In this document: positions 1-8,603 of the stretch, in pieces | How positions within the stretch are numbered: position 1 is the stretch's first letter | Layout of the letters: each line of letters opens with the position of its first letter | Source of the DNA: Pseudomonadales bacterium | GTDB lineage: Bacteria > Pseudomonadota > Gammaproteobacteria > Pseudomonadales > IMCC2047 | NCBI GenBank assembly: GCA_024234615.1 | Contig: JACKNY010000001.1 | Span: 62,001-126,000, forward strand | Direction of reading: 5' to 3' | DNA: 64,000 nt | Translations under genes and position numbers: made by a program | Notes under the pieces: generated by a model | Databases searched by the model: none | What the model was told of the DNA's origin: nothing | What the model saw: the letters and a program-made list of their open reading frames with translations, nothing else

Positions 1-60
1 GAGAATTTTCTGAAGGCAGGTTGTCTGATGACAAAAATGTTATAAAAGTAACATCAAGTT

Positions 61-726
61 GAAATCTTTCCTCGCTATATTGCAGCGCATGCAAGCGAAC
101 AAACTGCTTCAATCAGCAAAGGCGTATGATGCCTACCTTTGAGTGTTAATCCGCAATCCATTTTGGTTTATTTGCTCTTTGACGATCAGGCTCAGCTGAT
201 CGCTTTATTGCAACAGTTCCCTGACTATCGATTTGCGCTTTATAGTAACGGTTATCCTGAGGGCAATTATCGAAATGTTGAAGTTTTTCGACAAAGCCGG
301 AAAGGATTTCTGCACAGTTTTGCCGCCTGTTCCGGTGTGGTTTGTAATGCTGGCGTTGAACTGATCAGTGAGTCTTTGTCCTTAGGCAAAATCCTATTGG
401 TTACTCCTATCCAGAATATCCAGAAGTAAATGGAGCAGCTCAGCAAGGTCGCAGCTTTGACCGAATTCCAGTTTACGCGGGTCTTGACATACAGCAGTGT
501 CGGCCAATGACTGAGTGCACGAAACTGCCTATAAATTTGTTACCCGAATGTCACTACAGCGATAGTCGAATGGATTATCGCGGGCGACCTTGATAACCTC
601 TCGCCGCTAGTGCAGACACTATGGTCACAGTCCGGCTCGGTACAGCGTCCCAAACTATTCAAGTCAGCGCAGGATGAGAGAGTGCGTGTGAATGAGGGAA
701 AGCAGGAATATATTGTCGCTGCCTAA
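61..726 (+). pseudogene. Decayed MJ1255-type glycosyltransferase (C-terminal part)
   Basis: One reading frame resembles the C-terminal half of MJ1255-type (GT28-like) glycosyltransferases. The recognisable stretches are ILVYLLFDDQ, the sugar-nucleotide loop CSGVVCNAGVELISESLSLG, MEQLSKVAAL and TAIVEWIIAGDLDNLSPL. The frame is broken by stops at 427-429, 508-510 and 532-534, yet similarity continues in the same frame after each one, up to a terminal stop at 724-726. Further stops lie at 43, 49 and 127, so the upstream part is also decayed and the 5' boundary is uncertain. The longest uninterrupted piece starts at 139 (TTG). I infer nonsense decay rather than sequencing error because several independent stops are present. 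The family assignment is from memory of motif patterns. Confidence 0.7.
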
Positions 727-759
727 AAGATAAGAGCGAGCGTGAATTTTTAATTCTGG

Positions 760-793
760 CTGTCATATAACTGCAATATTTCAACCGCAGAAT
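760..793 (+). promoter_or_regulatory. Putative Pho box and -10 for the porin gene
   Basis: The sequence CTGTCATATAACTGCAAT at 760-777 has two CTGTCAT-like heptamers separated by 4 bp, as in the PhoB binding site. The first is exact and the second, CTGCAAT, has two mismatches. A -10-like CAGAAT lies at 788-793, ten bases after the box, the usual PhoB-dependent spacing. The start codon of the porin is 50 bp further on. The match in sequence, spacing and target (a phosphate-type porin) makes PhoB control likely. Confidence 0.65.
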
Positions 794-843
794 AGGCGCG
801 TTTTCAATTTATCTAATGTAAAACTCACAATTGAGGAACAACT

Positions 844-2055
844 ATGAAAGTTAAGCTAATTCCATTGGCGCTTGTCACTGCACTCGCGGCTCAGGCACAG
901 GCTGGTACAGTTACCAGCGATGGCGCGGATATCATTATTAAAACCAAAGGTGGCTTTGAGGCAAAAACGGCAGATGGTGACTATGAATTCAAAATTGGTG
1001 GCCGTATTCAGCTCGACTACAACAGCTATGACGGCGTCATTAATAAAGAAGAAGGTGAAACCGGTAGCGACCTGTTTCTCCGTCGTGGCCGTATCGAAAT
1101 GAAGGGAAAAGTTAAAGATTGGGCCTATGAAGCGTCCTATAACCTGACCGATAGTGGCTCCATTGATCAATTAAATACCACCTATTTGGGTTGGGGCAAG
1201 ACCGCTCTGTTGACCTTTGGCCAACAGAAGGAAAATATAGGGCTGGAAGATACCGGCAGTTCGAAATGGACCACTGCGATGGAACGTTCTTTACCTGCCA
1301 GCGCCTTTGATACGGGCAATACCGTGGGGGTGAAATTTCACGGCGCTACCGACTTCATTACCTACAACCTAGGTGTATTCAAATCAGCTATCGATGCCGA
1401 TGATAACTCACTGGACACAGCAGTAACCGGCCGTTTCGTTATTCGTCCGATGAATACTGATGATACCTTATTACACTTCGGCGTCGGCTACAGCATGCGC
1501 GATGGCGAGTTTGACGAAATCGGCGCACGTCTAGGTGTGCGCGGTGGTGAGGACAAAACTGCTAATAAGGTCAAAACTGAATACAATTCAGGCTTGATGG
1601 GCGATGAGATGGAATTTTGGAACTTTGAAGCTGCTGCTAACCTGGGTTCCGTACATCTGATGGCGGAATACTTTGATGGTGAAGTCAGCGGGGCGTCTGC
1701 TCTGCCTGATCTGGCGGCAGATGGTTATTACTTACAGGCTGGCTGGATTGTGACTGGCGAAAAGCGCAAATATAAAAATGAAATTGCAGCTTTCGATTCC
1801 GTAAAACCCAATGGTGCCAATGGCGCTTGGGAAATTTTTGCACGCTATGATTCTTTAGATGTGACGGGCAGCGATGCCAGCCCGCTGGTGGACTTAACTG
1901 GTGAAGAAGCGGAAACCATCACCTTAGGCGTAAACTGGTACGTGAGCTCTGCCGTGAAGATCGCGCTTAATTATGTGCATGCCGAAACCGATGTTGCGAT
2001 TAGCGGCGAAGATGACGGTGACGCTTTAACCGCACGCTTACAGATCGCCTTTTAA
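844..2055 (+). CDS. OprP/OprO-type phosphate-selective porin
   Basis: A 403-residue outer-membrane beta-barrel protein of the Porin_O_P type, expected to pass phosphate or similar anions into the periplasm. Residues 1-20 are a signal peptide ending LAAQAQA. The mature protein begins with the family's typical GGFEAKTADGDYEFKIGGR region and continues with FLRRGRIEMKG, alternating beta-strand segments and a C-terminal aromatic residue (LQIAF) used in barrel assembly. The ATG follows a GAGGA ribosome site. A Pho box upstream supports a phosphate role, and a terminator follows, so it is probably monocistronic. The selectivity (phosphate, polyphosphate or other anion) cannot be read from the sequence. 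Confidence 0.88.
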   Translation: MKVKLIPLALVTALAAQAQAGTVTSDGADIIIKTKGGFEAKTADGDYEFKIGGRIQLDYNSYDGVINKEEGETGSDLFLRRGRIEMKGKVKDWAYEASYNLTDSGSIDQLNTTYLGWGKTALLTFGQQKENIGLEDTGSSKWTTAMERSLPASAFDTGNTVGVKFHGATDFITYNLGVFKSAIDADDNSLDTAVTGRFVIRPMNTDDTLLHFGVGYSMRDGEFDEIGARLGVRGGEDKTANKVKTEYNSGLMGDEMEFWNFEAAANLGSVHLMAEYFDGEVSGASALPDLAADGYYLQAGWIVTGEKRKYKNEIAAFDSVKPNGANGAWEIFARYDSLDVTGSDASPLVDLTGEEAETITLGVNWYVSSAVKIALNYVHAETDVAISGEDDGDALTARLQIAF

Positions 2056-2100
2056 TTACTTCTTCCTCCCCCCTTTCTTCCCTAGCGAAGAAAACCTTTG

Positions 2101-2126
2101 AGCCCCGTCTAGTGCGGGGCTTTTTT
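2101..2126 (+). terminator. Rho-independent terminator after porin
   Basis: AGCCCCG (2101-2107) pairs with CGGGGCT (2115-2121) around a 7-base loop and is followed by a run of T to 2126. It lies about 45 bp after the porin stop codon. Confidence 0.9.
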
Positions 2127-2211
2127 ATGTCATAATCTTCGGTTCATAGAGGTTTGACTCGTTTCCGGAGGAGAATTAAAGTAGCGGCAGTTCTCCATTT
2201 GGTTCAGGCTT

Positions 2212-2610
2212 ATGCACAACGCGATTTTTCTACTGCTGTTTATCCATCTCATTGGTTTCGAGTATTGCCTGGCGGAAACTCGGCATTATCGTACAGCCCC
2301 CATTCACCAACCCCAGGATGATGAAACGGAAATTAGTATCCCGCTAATTGAGGTTGATCCGGATAGCGGTGAAAAAAAACTGTATTTAAAACTGGGTTCT
2401 GATACGCAGACAAAGGGATTGGCTGAGCATTTTATATATGCTGACTATGGTTTCGATGCGGATAAAAGTAATTCTTTGCACCAGGCGATTGCGAGTCTAC
2501 ACCAACAAATGAGAACTACCTGCCCGCAGGGTTGGCTGAAGTTGGAAGAATGGGGTATCCCGTTCGATTCGTCATTCCGGCTACATTACGCCTTTGCTTG
2601 CCTTGACTAG
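2212..2610 (+). CDS. Small predicted exported protein, unknown function
   Basis: A 132-residue protein that I do not recognise. Residues 1-21 form a hydrophobic segment ending CLAET, compatible with a signal peptide, so a periplasmic location is likely. The remainder is polar and acidic, without repeats, and carries two cysteines near the C terminus (in TCPQGW and FACLD) that could form a disulfide. No good ribosome site precedes the ATG. A strong GGAGGA at 2167-2172 is about 40 bp upstream and has no start codon at proper distance. An in-frame stop at 2182 rules out a much longer protein. It may be co-transcribed with the downstream AEC permease. Confidence 0.6.
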   Translation: MHNAIFLLLFIHLIGFEYCLAETRHYRTAPIHQPQDDETEISIPLIEVDPDSGEKKLYLKLGSDTQTKGLAEHFIYADYGFDADKSNSLHQAIASLHQQMRTTCPQGWLKLEEWGIPFDSSFRLHYAFACLD

Positions 2611-2646
2611 ACCTTTGAATAGACCATTGTCCGGCGGCATCAGCTT

Positions 2647-3543
2647 ATGATGGCAGATATTTTCGCCATTATCGCCCCGATCATCGTTTGCGCGAGTATC
2701 GGCTACACCTGGGCGCGGTCGCAGCTGCATTACGATGCTGAATTCGTTACCCGTATGGTGATGAACTTCGGTATGCCCGCGCTGGTGCTTTCCAGCATGA
2801 ACAAAGTCGATCCCGATCTTGGCACACTGGTGCAGATTTTTTGGGTTTCGTTGTTTATCCTGCTGAGTATGTTGATTATCGGCTATCCGCTGATTCGTTT
2901 TTTTCGCCACCAAGTGGCCGTTTATCTGCCGCCATTGCTGTTTCCCAATAATGCCTTCATGGGTTTTCCACTGTGTTTCTTTGCCTTTGGTGACGAAGGC
3001 TTAGCGCTGGCGATTGGTTTTTATCTGGTGACGCTAATTGTCAATTTTAGTTTTGGCATTATGCTGGTAAGCCAGACCAGTGAAGGGTTATTGGTGCGTC
3101 TAAAAGACTTGGTGTTACAGCCTGTGGTGTGGTCGGCGCTACTGGCTTTACCTATGGTGATTTATGATTGGCCATTGCCCAGGTGGTTAGCAAATTCGAC
3201 AGAACTCTTGGGCGCAATGAGCGTGCCACTGATGCTGATCACGCTTGGCGTATCGCTGGCGAGCTTGAAAACCGGTGTCTGGCAGCGCAATTTTTGGTAC
3301 AGCCTGCTGCGTGTCTTAGGTGGTTTTGGTATTGGCTTAGCGGCGGTACATCTTTTTAATCTAACCGGAACACTGCGCGGGGTGACTCTGATCCAGGCGG
3401 CCATGCCAGCCGCCATTTTCAACTACTTGCTGGCGCTGCGTTACCAGCGCAGTCCCAGCGAAGTTGCCAGTCTGATCGTTATATCTACGTTACTCAGCTT
3501 TATCCTCTCGCCAGTGCTGATTTCTTTCGCACTAGAGCGCTGA
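2647..3543 (+). CDS. AEC-family (auxin efflux carrier-like) membrane transporter
   Basis: A 298-residue inner-membrane protein with about ten hydrophobic segments arranged as two halves, as in the AEC family. Members of this family move small organic acids or amino acids; the substrate here is unknown. Typical features are the first segment IFAIIAPIIVCASIGYTWAR, the central FPNNAFMGFPL and the C-terminal AAMPAAIFNYLLA. The length matches the family. Two adjacent ATG codons (2647 and 2650) could serve as start. It follows the small exported protein by 36 bp in the same direction. The stop is followed by a convergent gene with no obvious terminator between. Confidence 0.85.
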   Translation: MMADIFAIIAPIIVCASIGYTWARSQLHYDAEFVTRMVMNFGMPALVLSSMNKVDPDLGTLVQIFWVSLFILLSMLIIGYPLIRFFRHQVAVYLPPLLFPNNAFMGFPLCFFAFGDEGLALAIGFYLVTLIVNFSFGIMLVSQTSEGLLVRLKDLVLQPVVWSALLALPMVIYDWPLPRWLANSTELLGAMSVPLMLITLGVSLASLKTGVWQRNFWYSLLRVLGGFGIGLAAVHLFNLTGTLRGVTLIQAAMPAAIFNYLLALRYQRSPSEVASLIVISTLLSFILSPVLISFALER

Positions 3544-3676
3544 GGAAGGACTGAGGTGATGGCATTGTGGGCTGTTGAGTTTTTTCCGCTAGACGTCAGA
3601 TTCTAGTATTTGCGTCAGTTTCATCGAACTAGTATCAAGTCATGGACGCATGACCAACTTTATAGAGTGACCTTTG

Positions 3677-4879
3677 CTAGATGATACCCAGCTCTTTCAT
3701 TTCCGCCAGTTCTGCCGCTGATAGGCCCAGTATCTCACCAAATACCGCTTGATTGTGGCTGCCTAATTCCGGTCCCGGCCATTTGGTGCCGCCGGGTGTT
3801 GCGGTCAACCTGGGCATAATCGCCGGAATCTTGAGAGGTTCGCCATTGATGCTGACCTGTTCAAATAAACCGCGCTCAATAAAGTGCGGATCCTCGAACA
3901 TGTCTGCTACCGAATAAATCGGTCCGCCGGGTACCCTGTTTTGCTCTAGTGCATCGAGTATTTGTTGGGCATTATGCTGTGAGCACCAGTTTTCCAGCAG
4001 TTCGTCTAGCTCTGCTTCATTGGCGACCCGATCCGCATTGGTGGCAAATCGTACATCTGTGGCTAATTCAGGAAAGCCTGCTGCAACCATTAAGCGTTGA
4101 AAAATAGAATCGCCATTGCCGCCGATAACCACGTATTTACCGTCCTGGCAGCGATACGTGTTGGTTGGCACTATGCCGGTTACGGTGGTACCGGAGGGTT
4201 GACGGATTATACCGGCGCCATCGTATTCGGGAATCACCGCCTCCATTAGGTTAAACATGGATTCGTAAAGTGCCACGTCTACCACTTGGCCCTGATGCTT
4301 GCCATCTTTGTCGCGTGCGATAATCGCCAGACAAATTCCCAGCGCGGCATGCAGTCCGGCGATCGTGTCACCAATGCTTAAATTAGGGCGCACCGGTGGC
4401 TCGCCGGGGAAGCCGTTAACATAGCGAAACCCGCTGATCCCTTCACAGACGGATGCAAACCCCGCTTTATTCGCGTAGGGCCCGGTTTGGCCATAGCCGG
4501 AAATCCGAGTATAAATCAAGCCTGGGTTGGATTGTTCAAATTGTTCGGGGCCGAGACCCCATTTTTCCATCACGCCGGGGCGAAAATTTTCGATGACTAC
4601 ATCGGCGGTGTTGATCAATTGTTTGGCTAATGCGCTGCCGCGCTCAGAGTTGAGATCCAGAGTGACGCATTTTTTATTGCGTGCCAAGCTGCGCCACCAG
4701 AGTGAGGTATTATCTCGCAGTACACGCCAGCCTCGAATGGGATCGCCACCCTTTGGAGGCTCGATTTTAATGACCTCAGCGCCGAAATAACCAAGCATGC
4801 AGCCGGTAAAAGGGCCAGCTAGAAGCTGGCCCAGTTCGATGACACGAATACCGACAAGTGGTTTGGAAGTGTTTGTCAT
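3677..4879 (-). CDS. CaiB/BaiF (class III) CoA transferase, possibly glutarate CoA-transferase
   Basis: A 400-residue class III CoA-transferase that should move CoA between acyl groups. The N terminus VIELGQLLAGPFTGCMLGYFGAEVIKIEPP is typical, and the likely catalytic aspartate lies in NLSIGDTIAG. It sits 107 bp downstream of gabT and gabD on the same strand. GabT and GabD homologues (DavT, DavD) turn 5-aminovalerate into glutarate in lysine breakdown, and a succinyl-CoA:glutarate CoA-transferase would be the next step. That substrate is inferred from context only. The usual partner glutaryl-CoA dehydrogenase is not in the window. Oxalate, carnitine or other acyl substrates remain possible. 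Confidence 0.85.
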   Translation of the reverse strand: MTNTSKPLVGIRVIELGQLLAGPFTGCMLGYFGAEVIKIEPPKGGDPIRGWRVLRDNTSLWWRSLARNKKCVTLDLNSERGSALAKQLINTADVVIENFRPGVMEKWGLGPEQFEQSNPGLIYTRISGYGQTGPYANKAGFASVCEGISGFRYVNGFPGEPPVRPNLSIGDTIAGLHAALGICLAIIARDKDGKHQGQVVDVALYESMFNLMEAVIPEYDGAGIIRQPSGTTVTGIVPTNTYRCQDGKYVVIGGNGDSIFQRLMVAAGFPELATDVRFATNADRVANEAELDELLENWCSQHNAQQILDALEQNRVPGGPIYSVADMFEDPHFIERGLFEQVSINGEPLKIPAIMPRLTATPGGTKWPGPELGSHNQAVFGEILGLSAAELAEMKELGII

Positions 4880-4986
4880 GGGATCTTGTCCTTAGAAATA
4901 GACCCCTATTATGCCGCTATACCGAAGCCAAGCAAGTTGTCATGCTGGAAATCGAATAACGGCTTTGCTGTTTTTGCGAAGGACGA

Positions 4987-6270
4987 TTATCGGGTGAGTT
5001 CCGATAAACAGTCAGCCACAATATCCATACCCTCAGTAATCAGTTGCTCGGGGATGGTCAGTGCCGGTAAAAAGCGAATGACATTGCCGCGAACACCACA
5101 GGACAAAAGGATTAATCCTTTTTTCGCTGCCGCACTGACCATTGCTTTGGTGAGATCGGGATTAGGTTGTTCGGCATCGCCATCCTGCACTAGCTCCATG
5201 GCAATCATTGCGCCGAGGTTACGTACTTCGCCGACCTGCTGGGGAAATTGTTGCTTTAATTGCTTGAGACGTTCGATAAAAAGCTCGCCGATTTTGTTGG
5301 CGCGCTCCACCAAGCCTTCCTCTTCAATAACCTCGAGTACGGCCAGTGCTGCCGCACAACCTATTGGCGATCCGCCATAGGTGCCGCCCAACCCGCCGGG
5401 CAGCGGCGCATCCATAATTGCTGCTTTACCCACTACCGCCGCCAGCGGAAACCCGCCGGCGATACCTTTTGCCGAAGTCATTAAATCCGCTTCGATAGCG
5501 GAATATTCCGAGCAGAAAAACTTGCCGGTGCGGCCGAAACCGGTTTGGATTTCGTCGCAGATCAGGACGATGCCGTGATCGTCGCAGAGTTTACGCAGTG
5601 CCTGCATGAACTCTTTCGGGGCGATATAGAATCCGCCTTCCCCCTGCACGGGTTCAATGATGATAGCGGCAACATCACGCGGTTCTATGTCGACCTTGAA
5701 CAGATTGTTTAGGGCTTTCAAGGATTCAGCAACGCTGACGCCATGATATTTAATTGGAAAGGGGGCGTGATAAATTTCGCCGGGGAAGGGGCCGAACAGG
5801 TTTTTGTAGGGCGTTACCTTGCCTGTTAGCCCCATGGTCATATTGGTGCGTCCGTGAAAGCCGCCGGAAAAGGCAATGACGCCACGACGGCCAGTATGGG
5901 CGCGAGCAATCTTGATGCAGTTTTCCACCGCTTCCGCACCGGTAGTGACGAAAATGGATTTTTTTGGCGTATTACCTGGCGCTAGGGCGTTTAATTTTTC
6001 GGCAAGCATCACAGCGGAATCATAGGGCGTGACCATCACGCAAGTGTGACTGAAGTTTTCCAGCTGCGCTTGCACGGCGGCCTTTACCTTGGGATGGGAG
6101 TGGCCAGTGTTAACCACAGCGATACCCGCGCCAAAATCAATGTAGCGATTGCCCTCTACATCCCAAATTTCTGCATTTTCTGCTCGCTGTACATAGATCG
6201 GTGAGGCGTTGCCCTGGCCGCGTGCTATCGCTAGTTCTTTACGTTGTTGCCATTTCGCATTGGTGGTCAT
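4987..6270 (-). CDS. gabT: 4-aminobutyrate / 5-aminovalerate aminotransferase
   Basis: A 427-residue class III pyridoxal-phosphate aminotransferase of normal GabT length. It transfers the amino group of 4-aminobutyrate or 5-aminovalerate to 2-oxoglutarate. Visible motifs are the cofactor-phosphate loop TGAEAVENCIKIAR, the active-site region ICDEIQTGFGRTGKFF and the lysine in MTSAKGIAGGFPLAAV that binds the cofactor. It lies 39 bp downstream of gabD, and both read leftward as an operon with the CoA transferase. The adjacent CoA transferase favours the aminovalerate (DavT) role, but the two activities often overlap in one enzyme. Confidence 0.92.
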   Translation of the reverse strand: MTTNAKWQQRKELAIARGQGNASPIYVQRAENAEIWDVEGNRYIDFGAGIAVVNTGHSHPKVKAAVQAQLENFSHTCVMVTPYDSAVMLAEKLNALAPGNTPKKSIFVTTGAEAVENCIKIARAHTGRRGVIAFSGGFHGRTNMTMGLTGKVTPYKNLFGPFPGEIYHAPFPIKYHGVSVAESLKALNNLFKVDIEPRDVAAIIIEPVQGEGGFYIAPKEFMQALRKLCDDHGIVLICDEIQTGFGRTGKFFCSEYSAIEADLMTSAKGIAGGFPLAAVVGKAAIMDAPLPGGLGGTYGGSPIGCAAALAVLEVIEEEGLVERANKIGELFIERLKQLKQQFPQQVGEVRNLGAMIAMELVQDGDAEQPNPDLTKAMVSAAAKKGLILLSCGVRGNVIRFLPALTIPEQLITEGMDIVADCLSELTR

Positions 6271-6309
6271 AGATTTAATCCCTGTTGTATGAGCGGCTTG
6301 AAACTGTGG

Positions 6310-7773
6310 TTATTTATCGATGCCGCCCAAGCACATGTATTTGATTTCTAAATAATCGTCCAGGCCGTACTTAGAGCCTTCACGACCGTTGCCGGATTCC
6401 TTGACGCCGCCGAAGGGTGCCATTTCATTGGAGATAATGCCTTCGTTAATACCGACAATGCCGTATTCCAGGGCTTCGCCAACGCGCCAGATGCGGCCGA
6501 TATCGCGCGCGTAAAAATAACAGGCGAGACCGAATTCGGTATCGTTGGCCATTTGGATCGCTTCCGCCTCTGTGCTGAATTTAAACAGCGGCGCCACGGG
6601 GCCAAAAATTTCTTCACGAAATACACGCATGTCTGGCGATACATTGGTGAGAATGGTCGGCTCATAAAAGCAAGCGCCTTGGCTGCCGCGCTTACCGCCG
6701 GTCACGGCTGTTGCGCCTTTACTCAGCGCGTCCTGTACCAAGGCATCGACGCCGTCAGCGGCGCCTTCGTTCACTAGCGGGCCGATAGTGACGCCGTCCT
6801 GATTGCCTTCGCCCATGGTTAACTGAGCCACGGCTTCACCAAATTTGGCGGCAAAGGCATCATAGATTGAATCTTGCACTAGAATGCGGTTGGCACAAAC
6901 GCAGGTTTGTCCGGCGTTACGGTATTTGCTGACGATGGCTCCCTGCACGGCGGCGTCGAGATCGGCGTCATCAAATACGATGAAGGGTGCGTTGCCGCCC
7001 AGCTCCATAGAGGTTTTCTTGACTGTGTTGGCGCATTGCTGAATGAGCAATTTACCGACTTGAGTGGAGCCGGTAAAAGTCAGTTTACGTACTACTGGGC
7101 TTTGCGTGAGTTCATGGCCGATTTCCTTGGTAATCCCGGCTACTATGTTAATAACACCCGCAGGAATACCCGCTTGCTCTGCCAGTTCTGCTAATGCCAG
7201 TGCCGATAAAGGTGTTTCATTGGCCGGTTTGCATACAACAGTGCATCCCGCCGCCAAAGCCGGGGCGATCTTGCGAGCGAGCATGGCGTTGGGAAAATTC
7301 CAAGGTGTGATGCAAGCCACTACGCCGACTGGCTGTTTAATACAGATCAAGCGCTTGTCATTGGCGGGATGAGGAATGGTGTCGCCATAGATACGCTTGC
7401 CTTCCTCGGCAAACCATTCAATATAGCTCGCGCCATAGACGATCTCGCCACGTGCTTCAGCCAAGGGTTTGCCTTGTTCGGCAGTGAGGATTTGTGCCAG
7501 ATCGTCCTGATTTGCCATGACCAGGTTAAACCAGTTGCGGAGTAACAGTGCGCGTTCTTTGGCGGTTTTGTTACGCCATTGTGGTAATGCGGTTTCTGCT
7601 GCCGCGATAGCTTTTTTGGTCTCATTAGCACCGCAGCGCGCCACCGACCCTAACACCGCGCCATTGGCGGGATTTGTCACAGTAAAGTTTTCACCGTTAT
7701 CACTGTCCACCCAGATACCATTGATATAGGCCTGGTGGCGTAATAATGAGGGGTTTTTTAGTGGTATCGTCAT
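6310..7773 (-). CDS. gabD: Succinate/glutarate semialdehyde dehydrogenase (NADP-type)
   Basis: A 487-residue aldehyde dehydrogenase that oxidises succinate or glutarate semialdehyde, the product of the adjacent GabT. The general-base glutamate is in SMELGGNAPF and the catalytic cysteine in NAGQTCVCANRI. TPWNFPNAMLARKIAPALAAG is the usual cofactor-contact region. Length and motifs match GabD. It is the first gene of the leftward operon. An AGGAAAT ribosome site precedes the ATG. Control is probably by the divergent Lrp/AsnC protein, whose gene begins 276 bp away. Confidence 0.92.
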   Translation of the reverse strand: MTIPLKNPSLLRHQAYINGIWVDSDNGENFTVTNPANGAVLGSVARCGANETKKAIAAAETALPQWRNKTAKERALLLRNWFNLVMANQDDLAQILTAEQGKPLAEARGEIVYGASYIEWFAEEGKRIYGDTIPHPANDKRLICIKQPVGVVACITPWNFPNAMLARKIAPALAAGCTVVCKPANETPLSALALAELAEQAGIPAGVINIVAGITKEIGHELTQSPVVRKLTFTGSTQVGKLLIQQCANTVKKTSMELGGNAPFIVFDDADLDAAVQGAIVSKYRNAGQTCVCANRILVQDSIYDAFAAKFGEAVAQLTMGEGNQDGVTIGPLVNEGAADGVDALVQDALSKGATAVTGGKRGSQGACFYEPTILTNVSPDMRVFREEIFGPVAPLFKFSTEAEAIQMANDTEFGLACYFYARDIGRIWRVGEALEYGIVGINEGIISNEMAPFGGVKESGNGREGSKYGLDDYLEIKYMCLGGIDK

Positions 7774-8049
7774 TTTGATTTCCTGCGCAATTTTGACATC
7801 GAACTATCTCCCCAATAAGGTTATCTATGATGGCAGATGTAGCCAAGCATTTAGCATTAATTGTGAATGGGAGTCCGGCATATTATGCTGTATATTGATA
7901 TTTATTCGGAATAATGTGCCGATATATGAAAAATAACTCATTGTTTAACAGTAAGTTATTGTTATTGTTTGTGGCAACATATAATTTTGCTGACTTTATC
8001 AATTTCTGCCACCTCAATTCCTATCGTAGAGACAGGCGGTCACTGACCC
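7774..8049. promoter_or_regulatory. Divergent control region between gabD operon and lrp-like gene
   Basis: This AT-rich spacer holds two dyads. GGCATATTAT (7877-7886) pairs with ATAATGTGCC (7911-7920), with one mismatch and a 24-bp spacer. ATAACTCATTG (7933-7943) pairs at nine of eleven positions with CAGTAAGTTAT (7949-7959) around TTTAA. A perfect TATAAT -10 lies at 7980-7985, facing the regulator gene, with TTGTTA at 7959-7964 as a weak -35 at short (15 bp) spacing. The second dyad abuts that promoter, which suggests autoregulation. Which protein binds is an inference. Confidence 0.5.
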
Positions 8050-8541
8050 ATGCATACCGGACATAAATTAGATCGTATCGATATCAAAATTCTCGCCCAC
8101 CTACAAACCGATGGGCGCATGAGTAATGTCAAGTTAGCCGAGGCGGTCGCGCTATCGCCGAGCCCTTGTCTACAAAGGGTTAAGCGCCTCGAAAAGCTTG
8201 GTTTCATTAAGCGTTATGCCGCTGAAATAGATATTAATTTGATCGGTGAAACCATCCATATTTTTACTCAGATGACGCTTTCCGAGCACCGACTCACCGA
8301 TCACCAGCATTTCGAGCGGCAGATCACTAAGATACCGCAGATTATGGAGTGTCATTTAATCAGTGGCGGCGGTTTCGACTATTGGCTGAAGTTTGTCTGC
8401 CGCAGTATTCAGGAGTATCAGCGAGTGATTCAGGATATGCTTAATGCTGATCTGAAAATAATTAAGTATCACAGCTTTGTTATTATGCGCTCAGTGATTC
8501 AACGACGTGATTATCCGGTTAAGGAATTGTGGCGACAGTGA
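8050..8541 (+). CDS. Lrp/AsnC-family transcriptional regulator
   Basis: A 163-residue regulator. An N-terminal helix-turn-helix (KLDRIDIKILAHLQTDGRMSNVKLAEAVALSPSPCLQRVKRLEKLGFI, given here in fragments: LDRIDIKILAHL, KLAEAVALSPSPC, RVKRLEKLGFI) is followed by an RAM-type ligand domain ending KIIKYHSFVIMR. Length and layout are typical. Such proteins sense amino acids. It is divergent from gabD-gabT-CoA transferase, so a local regulator responding to an amino acid such as lysine or an intermediate is likely. The start ATG is the first in frame and gives the usual N terminus. Confidence 0.9.
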   Translation: MHTGHKLDRIDIKILAHLQTDGRMSNVKLAEAVALSPSPCLQRVKRLEKLGFIKRYAAEIDINLIGETIHIFTQMTLSEHRLTDHQHFERQITKIPQIMECHLISGGGFDYWLKFVCRSIQEYQRVIQDMLNADLKIIKYHSFVIMRSVIQRRDYPVKELWRQ

Positions 8542-8603
8542 TAGACTAGGCTTAGCTATATCAAAATAATAAATTTGATCATTAAAACAGGGTTGACTTC
8601 ATC

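Noticed and set aside
4886..5380. Long plus-strand reading frame antisense to gabT
   Set aside because: It is a shadow of the gabT frame, starts in the promoter side of the CoA transferase gene and has no family motif or ribosome site.
7971..7992. Sigma-54 type promoter upstream of the Lrp-like gene
   Set aside because: TGGC and TTGC-like elements are present, but their spacing is too long for a -24/-12 site.
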